Origin: Triangularia verruculosa
Lineage: Eukaryota; Ascomycota; Sordariomycetes; Sordariales; Podosporaceae
Direction: 5' to 3'
Assembly (NCBI GenBank): GCA_033296885.1
Contig: MU863877.1
Span: forward strand, 558,001 to 622,000
DNA length: 64,000 bases
A model generated the notes under the pieces. It was not told the origin of the DNA. It did no database searches and worked only from the letters and a program-made list of their open reading frames with translations. Position 1 is the stretch's first letter, and every line of letters starts with the position of its first letter. A program made the translations under genes and the position numbers. Positions 31,876 to 42,356 of this stretch are shown piece by piece.

Positions 31876-33546
31876 ATGGGCCTCAAACTCGCTCATCTTT
31901 ATGCTGCCCCTGAGGTTAACCCCGTTAACCGAAAGGCGCGGGCGATACCTTTCTTTAACCCCGTCAATGTGTATGGCCGGGTGTTTTTCTTTTCGTGGTT
32001 TGGTTTCATGATTGCATTCTGGGGTAAGTCACTGTCACTCTACATCTCCAAGTCCTCTAACACTAACAATTCCTCTTAGCTTGGTATACCTTCCCACCAT
32101 TGGTATGGCTACACCCTTCTCGCCCGGTCAACTTTGAACACCCAAGTCTAACAACCGTCTCAGCTCACCCACACAATCAAATACGACCTCAACCTCACCC
32201 CCGCCGAAGTAGCCAACAGCAACATCGTCTCCCTCCTCGCCACCCTCCTCGTCCGCGTCATCGCCGGCCCCCTATGCGACCAATTCGGGCCCCGCAAAGT
32301 CTTCGGCGGTCTCCTCCTTGTCGGTGCCATCCCCCTCGGCCTCGCCCCCTTGGTCCAAAACATCAACGGCCTCTACGTCAGCCGCTTCTTCATCGGCATC
32401 CTCGGCGGCTCCTTTGTCCCCTGTCAAGTCTGGTCAACAGGCTTCTTCGACAAGAACGTAGTCGGCACAGCCAACGCCCTCACCGGCGGGTTCGGCAACG
32501 CCGGCGGCGGCATCACGTACTTCATCATGCCGGCCGTATACGACGCTTTCGTCGCCAGCGGCCGCTCCCCTGGACAGTCATGGCGTCTGACCTTCATCAT
32601 CCCATTGGTAATGGTCATCGCAACTGGCACCGCCCTCCTCCTCCTCTGCCCAGACACTCCCACGGGGAAATGGGCCGATCGTCACCACCAAGCCCAGGAG
32701 AACCTCCACGCTCACGGAATTGAGGATACCATCGTTGACATTCCAGGGGCAATCACCGACCGGATCCCGCCTACCCCGCCAGATAGCAACGACGAGAAAC
32801 TCGACCTTAAGGAGGAGTCGGAACGAAAGACTTCCATCAGCTGCTTCGACCACGAGGCGCAGCTTTCGAAAACGGAAATGATCCTGACCGCCCGGGGGGA
32901 AATCGTGCAGAAACCCACCCTCCGCGAGGCGTGGCAGGTCGCCAGGTCCCCGCAGACAATCTTTCACATTTTGACGTACAGCTGCTCGTTCGGGTCGGAG
33001 CTGGCGATTAATTCCATTCTTGCCTCGTACTACGTCAAGAACTTCCCTCACTTGGGGCAGACCGCCGCGTCGAACTACGCTGCGATTTTTGGTTTTCTTA
33101 ATTTCGTCACTCGTCCGTTGGGTGGGATTGTCAGTGATGTTTTGTATAATTACTTTGGCCGATCGCTCTGGCTGAAGAAGATGTGGATTGTGGTTTGCGG
33201 TGCTGTTACGGGTGTGCTGTTGATTGTGATTGGGTTCTTGGATCCAAAGTCAGAAGGGGTCATGTTTGGGCTTGTTGCGGTGATGGCGGTTTTTTTGGAG
33301 GCGGGGAATGGAGCGAATTTTAGTTTGGTGCCGCATGTGCATCCGTTTGCGAATGGGATGCTGAGTGGGGTGACGGGGGCGGGGGGGAATTTGGGGGGGG
33401 TGGTGTTTGCGGTGGTGTTTAGGTTTATGGATGGGGGGAAGGGGTATGCGAGGGGGTTTTGGGTGATTGGGGTGGTGAATTTGGGGGTGAGTTTGGGGGT
33501 GGGTTGGATTAGGCCTTTGCCTAGGGGGCAGGTTGGTGGGCTTTGA
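31876..33546 (+). CDS. nrtA: NrtA/CrnA-type nitrate transporter (MFS)
   Basis: High-affinity nitrate/nitrite carrier of the nitrate-nitrite-porter family, plasma membrane, 517 aa. Three exons: 31876-32023, a 23-nt microexon 32080-32102 encoding AWYTFPPL, and 32164-33546. Introns are 56 and 61 nt with donors GTAAGT and GTATGG. The family signatures FGNAGGGITYFIMPAV and GVTGAGGNLGGVVF are present, as are the substrate-binding Arg contexts RVIAGPLCDQFGPRK (TM2) and FVTRPLGGIVSD (TM8). The long central loop, with PPTPPDSNDEK and a Lys/Glu-rich stretch, is typical of the fungal CrnA branch. Nitrate genes are usually induced by NIT4/NirA with GATA factors; nitrate and nitrite reductase genes are not in this window. 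The 3' quarter is strikingly G-rich in third codon positions from about 33100 on. Confidence 0.95.
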
Positions 33547-35024
33547 TGTACAGGGGAGGGGGGAATGATGTTATGATAAAAGTAAATGAGATCATGGGGA
33601 ATGAATGGGTAAAGGGGACTCTCTTAGGTAGAATGGTGTTTTGGTGTTTTGGGTTGGATAAAAACATAGCGGGCATGTGGGTGGCTTTTTATGAGGACAG
33701 AGCTAGATATTGCAATATCAGTTTGCTACATTAACTTACCGGGTATTCTTATTTTTCTGGGCTGTGATGGGAGACACACACCCGCCTTAAATAGGTATCC
33801 ATGAAACTTAACCAAAACAGCATAGTTCCCAATTGAGAGCCTCTGATTCACATTCTTATTTGCACTTCCTCTTGACCAAGGCCACAATAACTCCCCTCCA
33901 CCGCCATCCTCTCTACGCAAACCACTATCCCCAAAACCTCTCCTCACCTCTCACAAAAGCCTACCCTGCCAATACCCGTCCTAATCCCACACAATATCCC
34001 TATAACAGAGCCACCACCAACAACCTCCTCCGTGAAACGTGCCTCCTATGCAGCATACCCACCATACGAAGCCAAAACCAAGCCCACCTCATCAAATAAC
34101 TTTCGTGTAACATCAGAAGGACACCCGGGACGTGCCCTACGGGCATCATAATTTGAATTTGATGTCATGCTGTCATATATCGCTGAATACACCTGTTTCT
34201 CAAACTCAAGAAACCTCTATCACGGAAAACGGGAATAATGCTTATAACCCCCCTCCCAAAGTCGCTTCCTCTCTTCAAACCCATTTTGGTGAATACTAGT
34301 CGAGATATAGGCTCCAGAGGGTAGGTAGGTAGCCAAGAACGTTGAACCATATTATCAAGTTACTGATAACCCCATCGTAGTGATGATAATAACTACCGCC
34401 TATTCGCATGATCGATGGTGCCCAGCAAGGTAAGATGTATTATCCAGATACCTTACACAAGGACCATAACTCAACAAGTCTCATAAGCCCATAGATGGTC
34501 ATCACCCCCTCACAAATTGTCCAAACTTCTCATCAGAGAGCCAGGATGCGTTGAAAGATAGATAATATACCCATAAACTACTTGCCAATGCCTTCAATAA
34601 TTCGCCAAAGCGTTTTGAGATGTACTAAAGGCTCTTCCACTATCATCCAACGCCTTCCAACTATCTTTCAACTGTCTTCCAACTATCTTTCAGCACCTTC
34701 CAGCTCTTTCAACACCTTCCAACATCTATCATGGCCTTAACTGATAGTTGATATACACCAAAATCATACCTCAACCTCACATGTACAAATTCCAAGGTAG
34801 CATGTCAAACAACGCAAAAGGCTCCATCCCATTAGGGCCTCTATCGAAAAAGAAATTCATGATAGCAGTCAAGACATGAAGCGCTAGTTTCTATCGCGAA
34901 ATGCTGGTATTGCCCCCCATAAAAGCCAACCTGACCCGAAAACGCCTTGCCCCTCTATATCGCCGCCATGTGCCATGTCCATCCCATATAATTTTTCATA
35001 TCTCCTTTTTTATTTCATGTTCCT
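33547..35024. other. convergent intergenic region with degenerate repeats
   Basis: Lies between nrtA and cystathionine gamma-lyase. It holds the CTATCTTTCAA repeat block (34631-34738). The sequence is AT-rich and A/C-rich around 33830-34080 without a convincing frame. Confidence 0.6.
34631..34738. repeat. degenerate CTATCTTTCAA / CCTTCCAAC repeat, copy 1
   Basis: Units such as CCTTCCAACTATCTTTCAAC and CTTCCAACTATCTTTCAGC follow one another with drift. The same vocabulary recurs in the same orientation at 37531-37664, on the other side of the cystathionine gamma-lyase gene. Confidence 0.65.
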
Positions 35025-36316
35025 TTAGTGACCGTTCAGGCCATTGGTGCCATTGGTGACAGTCTCGGCAACGGCACGCTCAAGGGCCTGGAGGACGTCA
35101 TTCTTGAGGTCTTCAGCGTCCTCAACACCGCAGCTGAGGCGGACGAGGTCGTCAAAAACACCAACAGCCTCACGCTGCTCCCTAGGAATACCAGCGTGCG
35201 TCATGCTGCTGGGCACCTCGCACAAGCTCTCGACACCGCCCAGAGACTCGGCAAGAGTAAAAATTCTGGTCAGCTGGCAGAAACGCTCAGCTGCAGCGTG
35301 ACCCCCACGGATGCGGAATGACAGCATGCCGCCACCCATGCCGTTGCGGTGCTGCTTCTTGGCGATCGCGCGGTGCGGGTGAGAATCGAGGCCGGGGTAG
35401 TTAACCGCGATAACGTGGGGGCTGGCCTCCAGGGCGTGGCCAACAGCTGTCGCATTGGTCGTAGCCTCGCGGGCACGCAAGTGCAGAGTCTTGGCTCCGC
35501 GGTGGGCAAGCCACGAGTCGAACGCCGAGGGAATGGCGCCGATGGCGTTCTGCAGGAACGAGAGCCTCTTGAAGAGCTCCTCGCTGTTAAAAGCAGCAAC
35601 ACCCATGACAACGTCGCTGTGGCCGTTGATGTACTTGGTGACACTGTGCACCACAATATCGGCGCCGTGGTCAAGCGGGTTCTGGATGTAAGGGCTGAGG
35701 AAGGTGTTGTCCACAACAACCATGATGCCGTGCTCGTGGGCAGCCGTGGCAACGGCACGGATGTCCACCAGACGGAGGGTAGGGTTGCTGGGAGTCTCGA
35801 TCCATACCAACTTGGTGGCAGGAGTGATGTGCTCGCGGATGTCAACCTCGATCTCGGGAGTGAAGGTGACCTTGACACCATGGGCCTTGGCCACCTGGGT
35901 GAAGTACCGGTGGGTGCCGCCGTAGACGTCAGAGACGGAAATGACGTGCGAGCCAGAGGCCAGCGATTGGAGGATCACAGCGGTGGTAGCACTGCCGGAA
36001 GAGAAGGCGAGGGCGTGCTTGGCGTTCTCGAGGGCAGCCACCATGTCCTCGAAGTTCTTCCGGTTGGGGTTGGAGGACCGAGAGTACTCATACTCGCCAA
36101 CTGGTTGGCCGACGGCCGACTGGGCAAAGGTGGTCGAGAGGGAGATGGCGGGGATCACGGCACCGCTATAGGATGTACCTGTCAGTTGAGGAAGTGGTGA
36201 GGGGGAAGACAGGAAAATACACACGTGCTGGGATCGTGCTCAGAACCGGCATGGACGGCTCTGGTGCCAAAGCCCGACGAGGGGGAAGAGGCCCTTGGTG
36301 GTGTCGTGATAGTCAT
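35025..36316 (-). CDS. cys3: cystathionine gamma-lyase
   Basis: PLP enzyme of transsulfuration that splits cystathionine to cysteine, 2-oxobutyrate and ammonia; cytosolic. Two exons: 36316-36225 and 36165-35025, 410 aa. The intron (36166-36224, 59 nt) has donor GTGTGT, branch CAACTGAC and acceptor TATAG, giving the conserved join DPST|GAVIPAISLSTT. A nearer AG right after the branch site would shift the frame. Seen in sequence: the YSRSSNPNR substrate/PLP loop, ALAFSSGSATT, SVSDVYGGTHRYF, DNTFLSPYIQNPL and the PLP-lysine motif SVTKYINGHSD. SLGGVESL and PSSMTHAGIP near the C-terminus fit the gamma-lyase/synthase subgroup. It is called gamma-lyase by overall similarity to yeast Cys3. The frame is open upstream only to a GTG, so ATG at 36316 is the start. 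It is flanked by two copies of a short degenerate repeat. Confidence 0.94.
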
Positions 36317-37777
36317 CCTGTACGTTTTGTTGGTTGACGAGTGTGAGCCTCTGCTGCTGGGTTTGGGGTTGCGTGGGGGCACGTTTAATAGTCGAGGCGT
36401 TGGGTGATTTTTATAAAAATCGCGACATCGACGCTGCGCCCTTATTTTTTAATAAAAATCAGTGTGGGATCCCGAAACTGAGCCGGCCTGGCACACCTTG
36501 CTGCACAACAACCAGATGCTTGCTCGAGGGCGGGCTTTGAAATCAGCGAAAAAGGTGTGCCCCTCCTGTTGCCAAGCCGAGACGGTGGAGATCTCGGCAG
36601 CTCTCGAAGGAGTTGTTGTTTCGGCCTTCCTTGAAAGAAATAGTCCAGAAGACGCAAAGACAAGCTAAACAAAGAGTTGGCCACGTGAAATCGCGCCATT
36701 GAGTGACGCTTATGGAGTCCATCAGAGCATCCTCTCGGTCGGAAACTGAGGGTCCGCAGCAAGCCGCCGCCAGCAGAAGAAGGGGTCCTTCTGCCGCTCT
36801 TCTGGTCTGATCGGGTCGGATGCAAGCACCATCGTCATCCGAAAACCTGGGGATGAGGGGCATGTCGACGAAGCATGCACGGGCCACACTTATGCAGGTA
36901 ACTGCATAATCTTTGCAACTCCACTCAGCATCTTTTTCTAGAAGCTCAGCCAATTCCAAATTGCTTGCTAATCACGTAGGACGGCGCAAACAACTACACG
37001 CCGAGTATCGCTCGAGGTCGGAAAGGCGTAATAATTATGTTCTGATCGACACTACCGGTCAAAATTCTTTCGGTGCAGGTACTTGCCACGCCGGCTTACC
37101 AAAGCCGAACAGTTACCAATCAACAACACTATTGTCTCGCCATGAGCTCTGTGGCTGTCCACATGATGAAAGAGATAGCGCCGGTATGTGCATCAAGGCT
37201 ATTATTGTAACACCGCTTTACCAACCTCTTTTCATTACGAGAATCTTCCCAAGATTGGATAATCATCCCGAGTTTTACGTACCGGATTCGAGTGTTGGTC
37301 GTAGGGTCACGGCCCGAGTCTCTTAATGCTGTTTTCTTGTGGAGAGTACATATGCCGCCTACCCGCCACTGTCACATTGGTGCGCCTTAAGTGCTAGGAG
37401 CCTAGTTCGTATGAGGAAAGAGACGTTTAACTCCTACTCATAGGGCTCTAGCTTACCTCGGTAGCAAGGAATATGACTTGTCACGCCGTGGAGAAAATAG
37501 TTGGTGCTACACCTTTTGAGATAGCCGAAAGCCCTACCCACTATCTCTTCAGGGCCTATCGCTATCTTTCAACACCTTAAGATTATCTTGCAAGGTGTTC
37601 TCGATATCTCTTGAAGCCTACTAACTATCTTTCAAGGCCTATCAATTATCTTTCAATGCCTTATCCACAGTCTGCAGTGCCAGTCTTTTTGTCCAGGACG
37701 TGCTCTTTATATCAGGGGCAGTGCTGCAATCATAGCGCTCAACTGGCGTTTACATTTGGGTAAAACTATGAAGTATC
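36317..37777. other. intergenic region upstream of cystathionine gamma-lyase
   Basis: Short TATAAAA-like sequences occur near 36413 and 36455. The repeat block copy 2 lies at 37531-37664. Minus-strand frames between 36442 and 36959 lack coding character. Confidence 0.6.
37531..37664. repeat. degenerate CTATCTTTCAA repeat, copy 2
   Basis: Units such as GCTATCTTTCAACACCTTAA, ACTATCTTTCAAGGCCTATC and ATTATCTTTCAATGCCTTAT recur with drift. They match the block at 34631-34738 in the same orientation. Confidence 0.65.
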
Positions 37778-38803
37778 TTAAGTTGCCTGTGGTGGTGCAG
37801 GAAAGGTGTGGTGCCCATATCTCGGGGAAAACAACCCAACACCTGACAACCTTTCTCTCACGATGATGCTCTTATCCACATCAAAAACCCAATCCGTACC
37901 CTCAGCCCCATCCGGCGGCGGTCCACGACAGCCATGCCTCTCCCAGTCAACATGCTCCTCGCTCTGCTCAACATCTCCCAACCCAACAGCATGCAACATT
38001 CCCCTCCTCTGCGCCCAAACATACCTCGAATCCAACCAGGTGTCTTCCTTGAGTTTCTTATCCATCGTTTCTTGAAGCTCCCTATTAAGATACTTCAGTC
38101 TGTTGGAGACATAGGCGTCCACGTGCCTGAGCCTATTCAGCTCCCTCTGGGCAGCATGTAGCGAAGACCAGGACTCATCAATCTCGACAGGCAGCGGCAA
38201 CTGAGAAGCCTGGACCCAGTCGTAGGGAGGTGGGTGGTTGTCGTTGTATCTGTGTTGATACCGTGGGACGTTGCAGACAGTCCAGTTGCCCCTCTCCGGG
38301 AGATCGCCGTTGCCGAGAGTTGTGTAGACCTCGGGCTTTTCTTCAGGGTTGCTTTCTGGGTCGTGGTAGTACTGGCCGAGTTCTTCGCCGAAGTGATGAC
38401 GGGCAACTAATCGCCATTCTCGGTACAAAGGCCGGAAATGTTCTAGCTGACGGTCTATATCTCGTTCCCTCTGGGTTGGCGGAGCGGATCGGATGGTGTT
38501 GTTGGACATGTAGGGCAGTGGCCTGGCAACGTACGGAGAGACGCAGGGGGTGTAAGTAGGGCGGCGATCCGGTTGCGACTGTGGTTGGCTTTGCGAGATC
38601 AATTCCGATAGCGGGAGCTCGTGAGAAACGCGGGAGTAGCGCGGTGGTGTTGGTGGTGGTGTTGGTGGTTCATCTTCCGAGTGAGCTGATTGGGAGTTGA
38701 GGGAAGAGGCCGAGGTGGAGTTTGGAATTCGCGGCGATCGGGGCCCTTTCCGCATTGCTTTGAGGAGCAATTTGTTCCATGCTGATCGTAGTGAAGCTCT
38801 CAT
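37778..38803 (-). CDS. hypothetical protein with Pro-rich N-terminus
   Basis: Intronless 341-aa frame from ATG at 38803 to TAA at 37778. The first ~110 residues are basic then Ser/Pro-rich (EDEPPTPPPTPPRYSR, QSQPQSQPDRRPTY) and look disordered. A more structured, Trp/Tyr/Arg-rich part follows from about residue 113 (RDIDRQLEHFRPLYREWRLV), with a probable helix near residues 215-250 (LHAAQRELNRLRHVDAYVSN). No transmembrane segment, signal peptide or known motif is visible. The even coding composition and full-length frame support a real gene. The function cannot be inferred. It is on the same strand as the DUF1275 gene just upstream, with 290 bp between them. Confidence 0.7.
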   Translation of the reverse strand: MRASLRSAWNKLLLKAMRKGPRSPRIPNSTSASSLNSQSAHSEDEPPTPPPTPPRYSRVSHELPLSELISQSQPQSQPDRRPTYTPCVSPYVARPLPYMSNNTIRSAPPTQRERDIDRQLEHFRPLYREWRLVARHHFGEELGQYYHDPESNPEEKPEVYTTLGNGDLPERGNWTVCNVPRYQHRYNDNHPPPYDWVQASQLPLPVEIDESWSSLHAAQRELNRLRHVDAYVSNRLKYLNRELQETMDKKLKEDTWLDSRYVWAQRRGMLHAVGLGDVEQSEEHVDWERHGCRGPPPDGAEGTDWVFDVDKSIIVRERLSGVGLFSPRYGHHTFPAPPQAT

Positions 38804-39093
38804 GATGCAAATTCATTTACCTGAGTGATAGGTCTTAATCCACCCACCAGCAAAATAAAAGCTTTTTCATCTTTTGAGGGAGAATATAAAAGAGTGGCTT
38901 TTTGACGCCTGCCTTGTTAAGCTTTCTGAGCGAGTTATTATCAGAATTTCGGGAAGCTCATCTAAGATAAGGTAATATAAGTAAACTTCAGTTATGACCC
39001 TTCTAACATTTTATAACCAAATACAAAACCAGGTATCTATCCCAAACTCCACGCTGATGCTATTATCATTAATCATCATAACACACTTCCCAT

Positions 39094-40134
39094 CTAAACC
39101 ATTACCCCCGCCTCCCCCTTCTTCTCCCCCTTCCCTTGCTCCCTCCCTTTCCTCTCCTCCCCATCAGCCATAAACCACATCCCCGTCACCAACGCCTTGC
39201 CCCCCGCACTCACAAACAACGCAACCGCGCTCCCCACATTCTTAAAAATCACCGCCCCCACCAACGTCCCCAGCACCAAACTCGCCAAAAACGCCAACCT
39301 CCTATTCCTTCCCCTATTGCTCATCCTCATCAGATCCGGATCAATCACCAAGTCCACCCACGCCGCCGTCGCCATCGCCGTGCTAATCTCCGTCATCTTC
39401 AAGCTCCTACTAACCACCACCTGGCTCCCCGCCGCCGTAGCCAGGAACCCAATAGCCAAAAGTGTCCGAGCGCCGGTTGGTTCGACACCCTTTGTGTGCT
39501 GCAGCGCGGCGGTGGCGAACACGAGGCAGGTCTGGATGAGGTTGCAGATGATGATGTAAAGGCGGCGGCGGGAGCCGATGATGTGGCCGAGCTGGCCGGT
39601 GAGGTAGGCGGCGGCGAGGAAGAAGCCTAGGGCGCAGCCGATGTTGGCCGTGACGAACATTTCGCCGTCCATTTCGGGGAGGATGATGGCGAGGACGAGG
39701 AAGACGGTGTTGCCGGTTTGGTTGGAGGCGAAGCAGTGGAAATCGGGGAAAGAGACGGCGTCTGTGAGGTTGTTAGTAAGGGTAGATATGAGAATGGGTA
39801 AGATGAGTGAGGGGAGGAAAGACTGACCCTGTAACCCGATGCAGAACGTTAGGAGTGTGAGTTGGACTTCGGCAAAGGTGGTGGGCTTGATATCTTGGTT
39901 GAGATACCGCCAGAATTTGGCTGGTGTGTATGAGGACTTCGGCGGTGGTTCATTGTTGGTCATCCCGAGCTCAGCCTCTGTGATGGACGAAGCCGAAGAA
40001 ATCGGCTGCTGTTGCGCTCGAGGCTCCATTGTATTCGTTTGTGTTGGTAATGGCTCTTGCTGATTCTGAGCCTCCATCGCCTTAGTCTCTGGCCCGAACA
40101 TGTGCGATGTGCAAGGTAAAGAGCAAGGCGTCAT
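39094..40134 (-). CDS. DUF1275 (YoaK-like) membrane protein
   Basis: Multi-pass membrane protein of the DUF1275 family, 324 aa, substrate unknown. One intron (39762-39827, 66 nt) has donor GTCAGT, branch TACTAAC and acceptor CTCACAG; it is a multiple of three without stops but must be removed to give the family motif LLTFCIGLQ-DAVSFPDFHCFASNQTGNTVFL. The motif TGNTV, the following hydrophobic helices, a GARTLLAIGFLATAAGSQ-like helix and the final VGSAVALFVSAGGKALVTG helix are seen. About 80 N-terminal residues are hydrophilic, Gln/Pro-rich and cytoplasmic. The frame extends upstream to a TTG only; ATG at 40134 is taken as start, with later in-frame ATGs at 40101 and 40077 possible. C-terminal codons are G-rich in the coding strand. 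Confidence 0.85.
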   Translation of the reverse strand: MTPCSLPCTSHMFGPETKAMEAQNQQEPLPTQTNTMEPRAQQQPISSASSITEAELGMTNNEPPPKSSYTPAKFWRYLNQDIKPTTFAEVQLTLLTFCIGLQGQSFLPSLILPILISTLTNNLTDAVSFPDFHCFASNQTGNTVFLVLAIILPEMDGEMFVTANIGCALGFFLAAAYLTGQLGHIIGSRRRLYIIICNLIQTCLVFATAALQHTKGVEPTGARTLLAIGFLATAAGSQVVVSRSLKMTEISTAMATAAWVDLVIDPDLMRMSNRGRNRRLAFLASLVLGTLVGAVIFKNVGSAVALFVSAGGKALVTGMWFMADGEERKGREQGKGEKKGEAGVMV

Positions 40135-41890
40135 TGAAACATCCAATTCAAGTAAGTAGGTAGCTCTCAACTGATCGAGTCCAGTACTGCTAGCTAGGTT
40201 ACAAAGGCTTATATCTTTTAAGAACAAAAAGAACCATTTTCAAAACAAGAAAGAGATCTACCCTTCTACTTATGCCACTTTCCCATCCGACCGGTTTCCC
40301 AGCCGGTCCATCAACGATCGGTGACTCCTTCCTTGTATTATCCACCCGGTGAAGGTTACAACAATGTCAAAACCTTCGGTTGCGGGTCCCGTAACCATGT
40401 CGTGTGCCGTTTCCCGCCTCAGATAGATCCACTATCTCGATACCGACAACCGCGCCCCGGTTCGTCTCTAAACTAGAGCATTTCCACTGTGGAACCCGGG
40501 GAAAGGGTCTGGAACTCAGGAACAGATCTTCGAAGCTCATGAGATTCCCATCAATTGCGATACCGCTTGTGTTTGTTCATCGTTGAACCATCACAGTGAC
40601 ATCCCCATCTCGAGGGGAAAATTCGTGAACCCCCAGAACCTCCGTTCACCCCCCGACGCCACCCAAGGAAAGCACCACAAAACACACGTGGCGTAAAATC
40701 CCATCATGCCGTCATGGAATTTCCCTTCCCGACCACAGGGGTCCGGTCTTTCTTGACTCGTTTCTTGGTCTGCCTTAGCGTGACATCACACATGCTAGGT
40801 GCACTTCGGATGAGCCCGCCCTCTCCAAAATTCTATAGCTGCCGGCAGCCGGAGACGGCAAAAGTGGGGCGGATCTCGGGAGTTGTTGCTGAGAGTGGGC
40901 CAGATAATCGGAGCGGCTGTCGGTGCCGATAGCCGGCCGGCCGGTTGGCGGCAAACTTCATGTGTCAAAGATAAAGAAACTTTCGCTGAGGTAACATCAT
41001 GACTAGACGCCAAGGCAAGGTTTCGAGGCTTGGTGGCACCCGTGCATATTCTCGGTGTAAGGTTAGATAAGAGGTTACAAGGAGGTGTATGTGTGTTTTC
41101 TTCCGATGGTTGCCGTCTGGAGTGACCGGGTGCAAGATCCGACACCGCCGGTTTAGGGGTATCATGGGATACGGAGGGGATGCAATGCTGGGAGCCGGTG
41201 CAGCTTGGCGCTGATGTGTTCGAAGTCTGAGAGCCTGGCGGTGACTGCCATGGAGGAAAAGCTCGGGGATGTGTTCCGACTTCGATGAGAAAGCTCTTTC
41301 AATATCGACTCGAAGACGGTCGGGGAAGTGATACAACAGGAGGTTTCTATCTAGAAGCCTGTATATCCAGACAGCAATGGCCAGTTGTTCAAAAATTTCT
41401 ACCAGGAGAAGAAGTTAACAAAACAACGTATATCGTGTCACATGTACTCGTTCATGTAGCTACTCGAGATATCTATTATGCTATGGGAGCCTTGAAGTAC
41501 ACCCATGTTGACAGACCAACCCAGACAGTTCCTATAGAGATATACGTTCAGCTGGTTCGTGCAGTGCTTTGGTGGGATGCACAAGTTGCTCCCCAGCTCA
41601 CACGATAAAAGAATTCTAGACCCAGTTTGTCAACATGATACACAAGATGACAGCCACTGTCGACTACCTAAATGATCGCTAAGTTGAGGTTACTTACGAT
41701 AAAAGTCATCAATTATTGTCGACTTTGTAGCTCATCATGCACTGACAAGAAGTCGAACTGCCATTCTAGTAACGACCACCCCAACAGAACTTCAGTATGA
41801 ACTCCAAAGTCGGACGAATGGTTCGATAAATAAAAAAGGCCAAGATCAAAACCAAGAAAAGAGAAAGGAAGAGAGAAATTTAAGATAAAA
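40135..41890. other. intergenic region
   Basis: No convincing gene. A 107-codon plus frame at 41285-41608 starts with ATG but has no recognisable features. The region borders a SINE-like copy at 41891. Confidence 0.55.
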
Positions 41891-42130
41891 AATCCAAAAG
41901 CTCACCGGCCAGCCGCCTCACCGGTGTGAGGGGGGTGACCGGTTACGAAAACCCAGAGGATTTTACTTCGAATCGAACGGTGGTACTCTCGGTGAGCCAA
42001 GAGCAACAACTCCTACACCCTTACCATTTGACCTGACCACCAGTTGTGGTGCCCTGGTTTGGGGGAGCTGTTGGAAAGAGTGTACGGGAACTAATACATA
42101 TACCGTGGTTCTGTTCTGCTGAGGAAGGAG
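41891..42130 (-). mobile_element. tRNA-derived SINE-like element, copy A
   Basis: Read on the minus strand this ~240-bp segment matches the plus strand at 59000-59250 over its full length. Shared blocks include AACAGAACCACGG, CTTTCCAACAGCTCC, TGGTCAGGTCAAATGGTAAG and GGCCGGTGAGCTTTT. The third resembles a Pol III A box and CGTTCGATTCG, about 65 nt downstream, resembles a B box. The element ends in a T-run that could stop Pol III. The body looks like a diverged Ser/Leu-type tRNA and is not a functional tRNA. Confidence 0.7.
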
Positions 42131-42356
42131 CGGCCGCTGGGGTTGGTGCCTCAGGATGACTCGTGAGAGTGAGATAAGGAAGCACTTCAGCTTAGATTGC
42201 CCAGTCCTAGTCGGATGCCTAGCTGAGGTAAGGCAAGAGATTTAGGGCCTCGCTCCAACCTGGGCTTTGTTGCTACCTGCCAGCACTTTCACACCGTCAC
42301 ATATCCTTGACCCAGCCAGTACCCTCTCGACTATTTCCCACAACCACCAACACCTC

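Noticed and set aside
36166..36224. Alternative acceptor (CTGACAG) in the cystathionine gamma-lyase intron
   Set aside because: From the GTGTGT donor it would shift frame. The TATAG acceptor gives the conserved DPSTGAVIPA sequence.
41285..41608. Plus-strand 107-codon frame with ATG
   Set aside because: No recognisable motif, no leader or splice support, and it lies in an AT-rich spacer. Kept out for lack of evidence.
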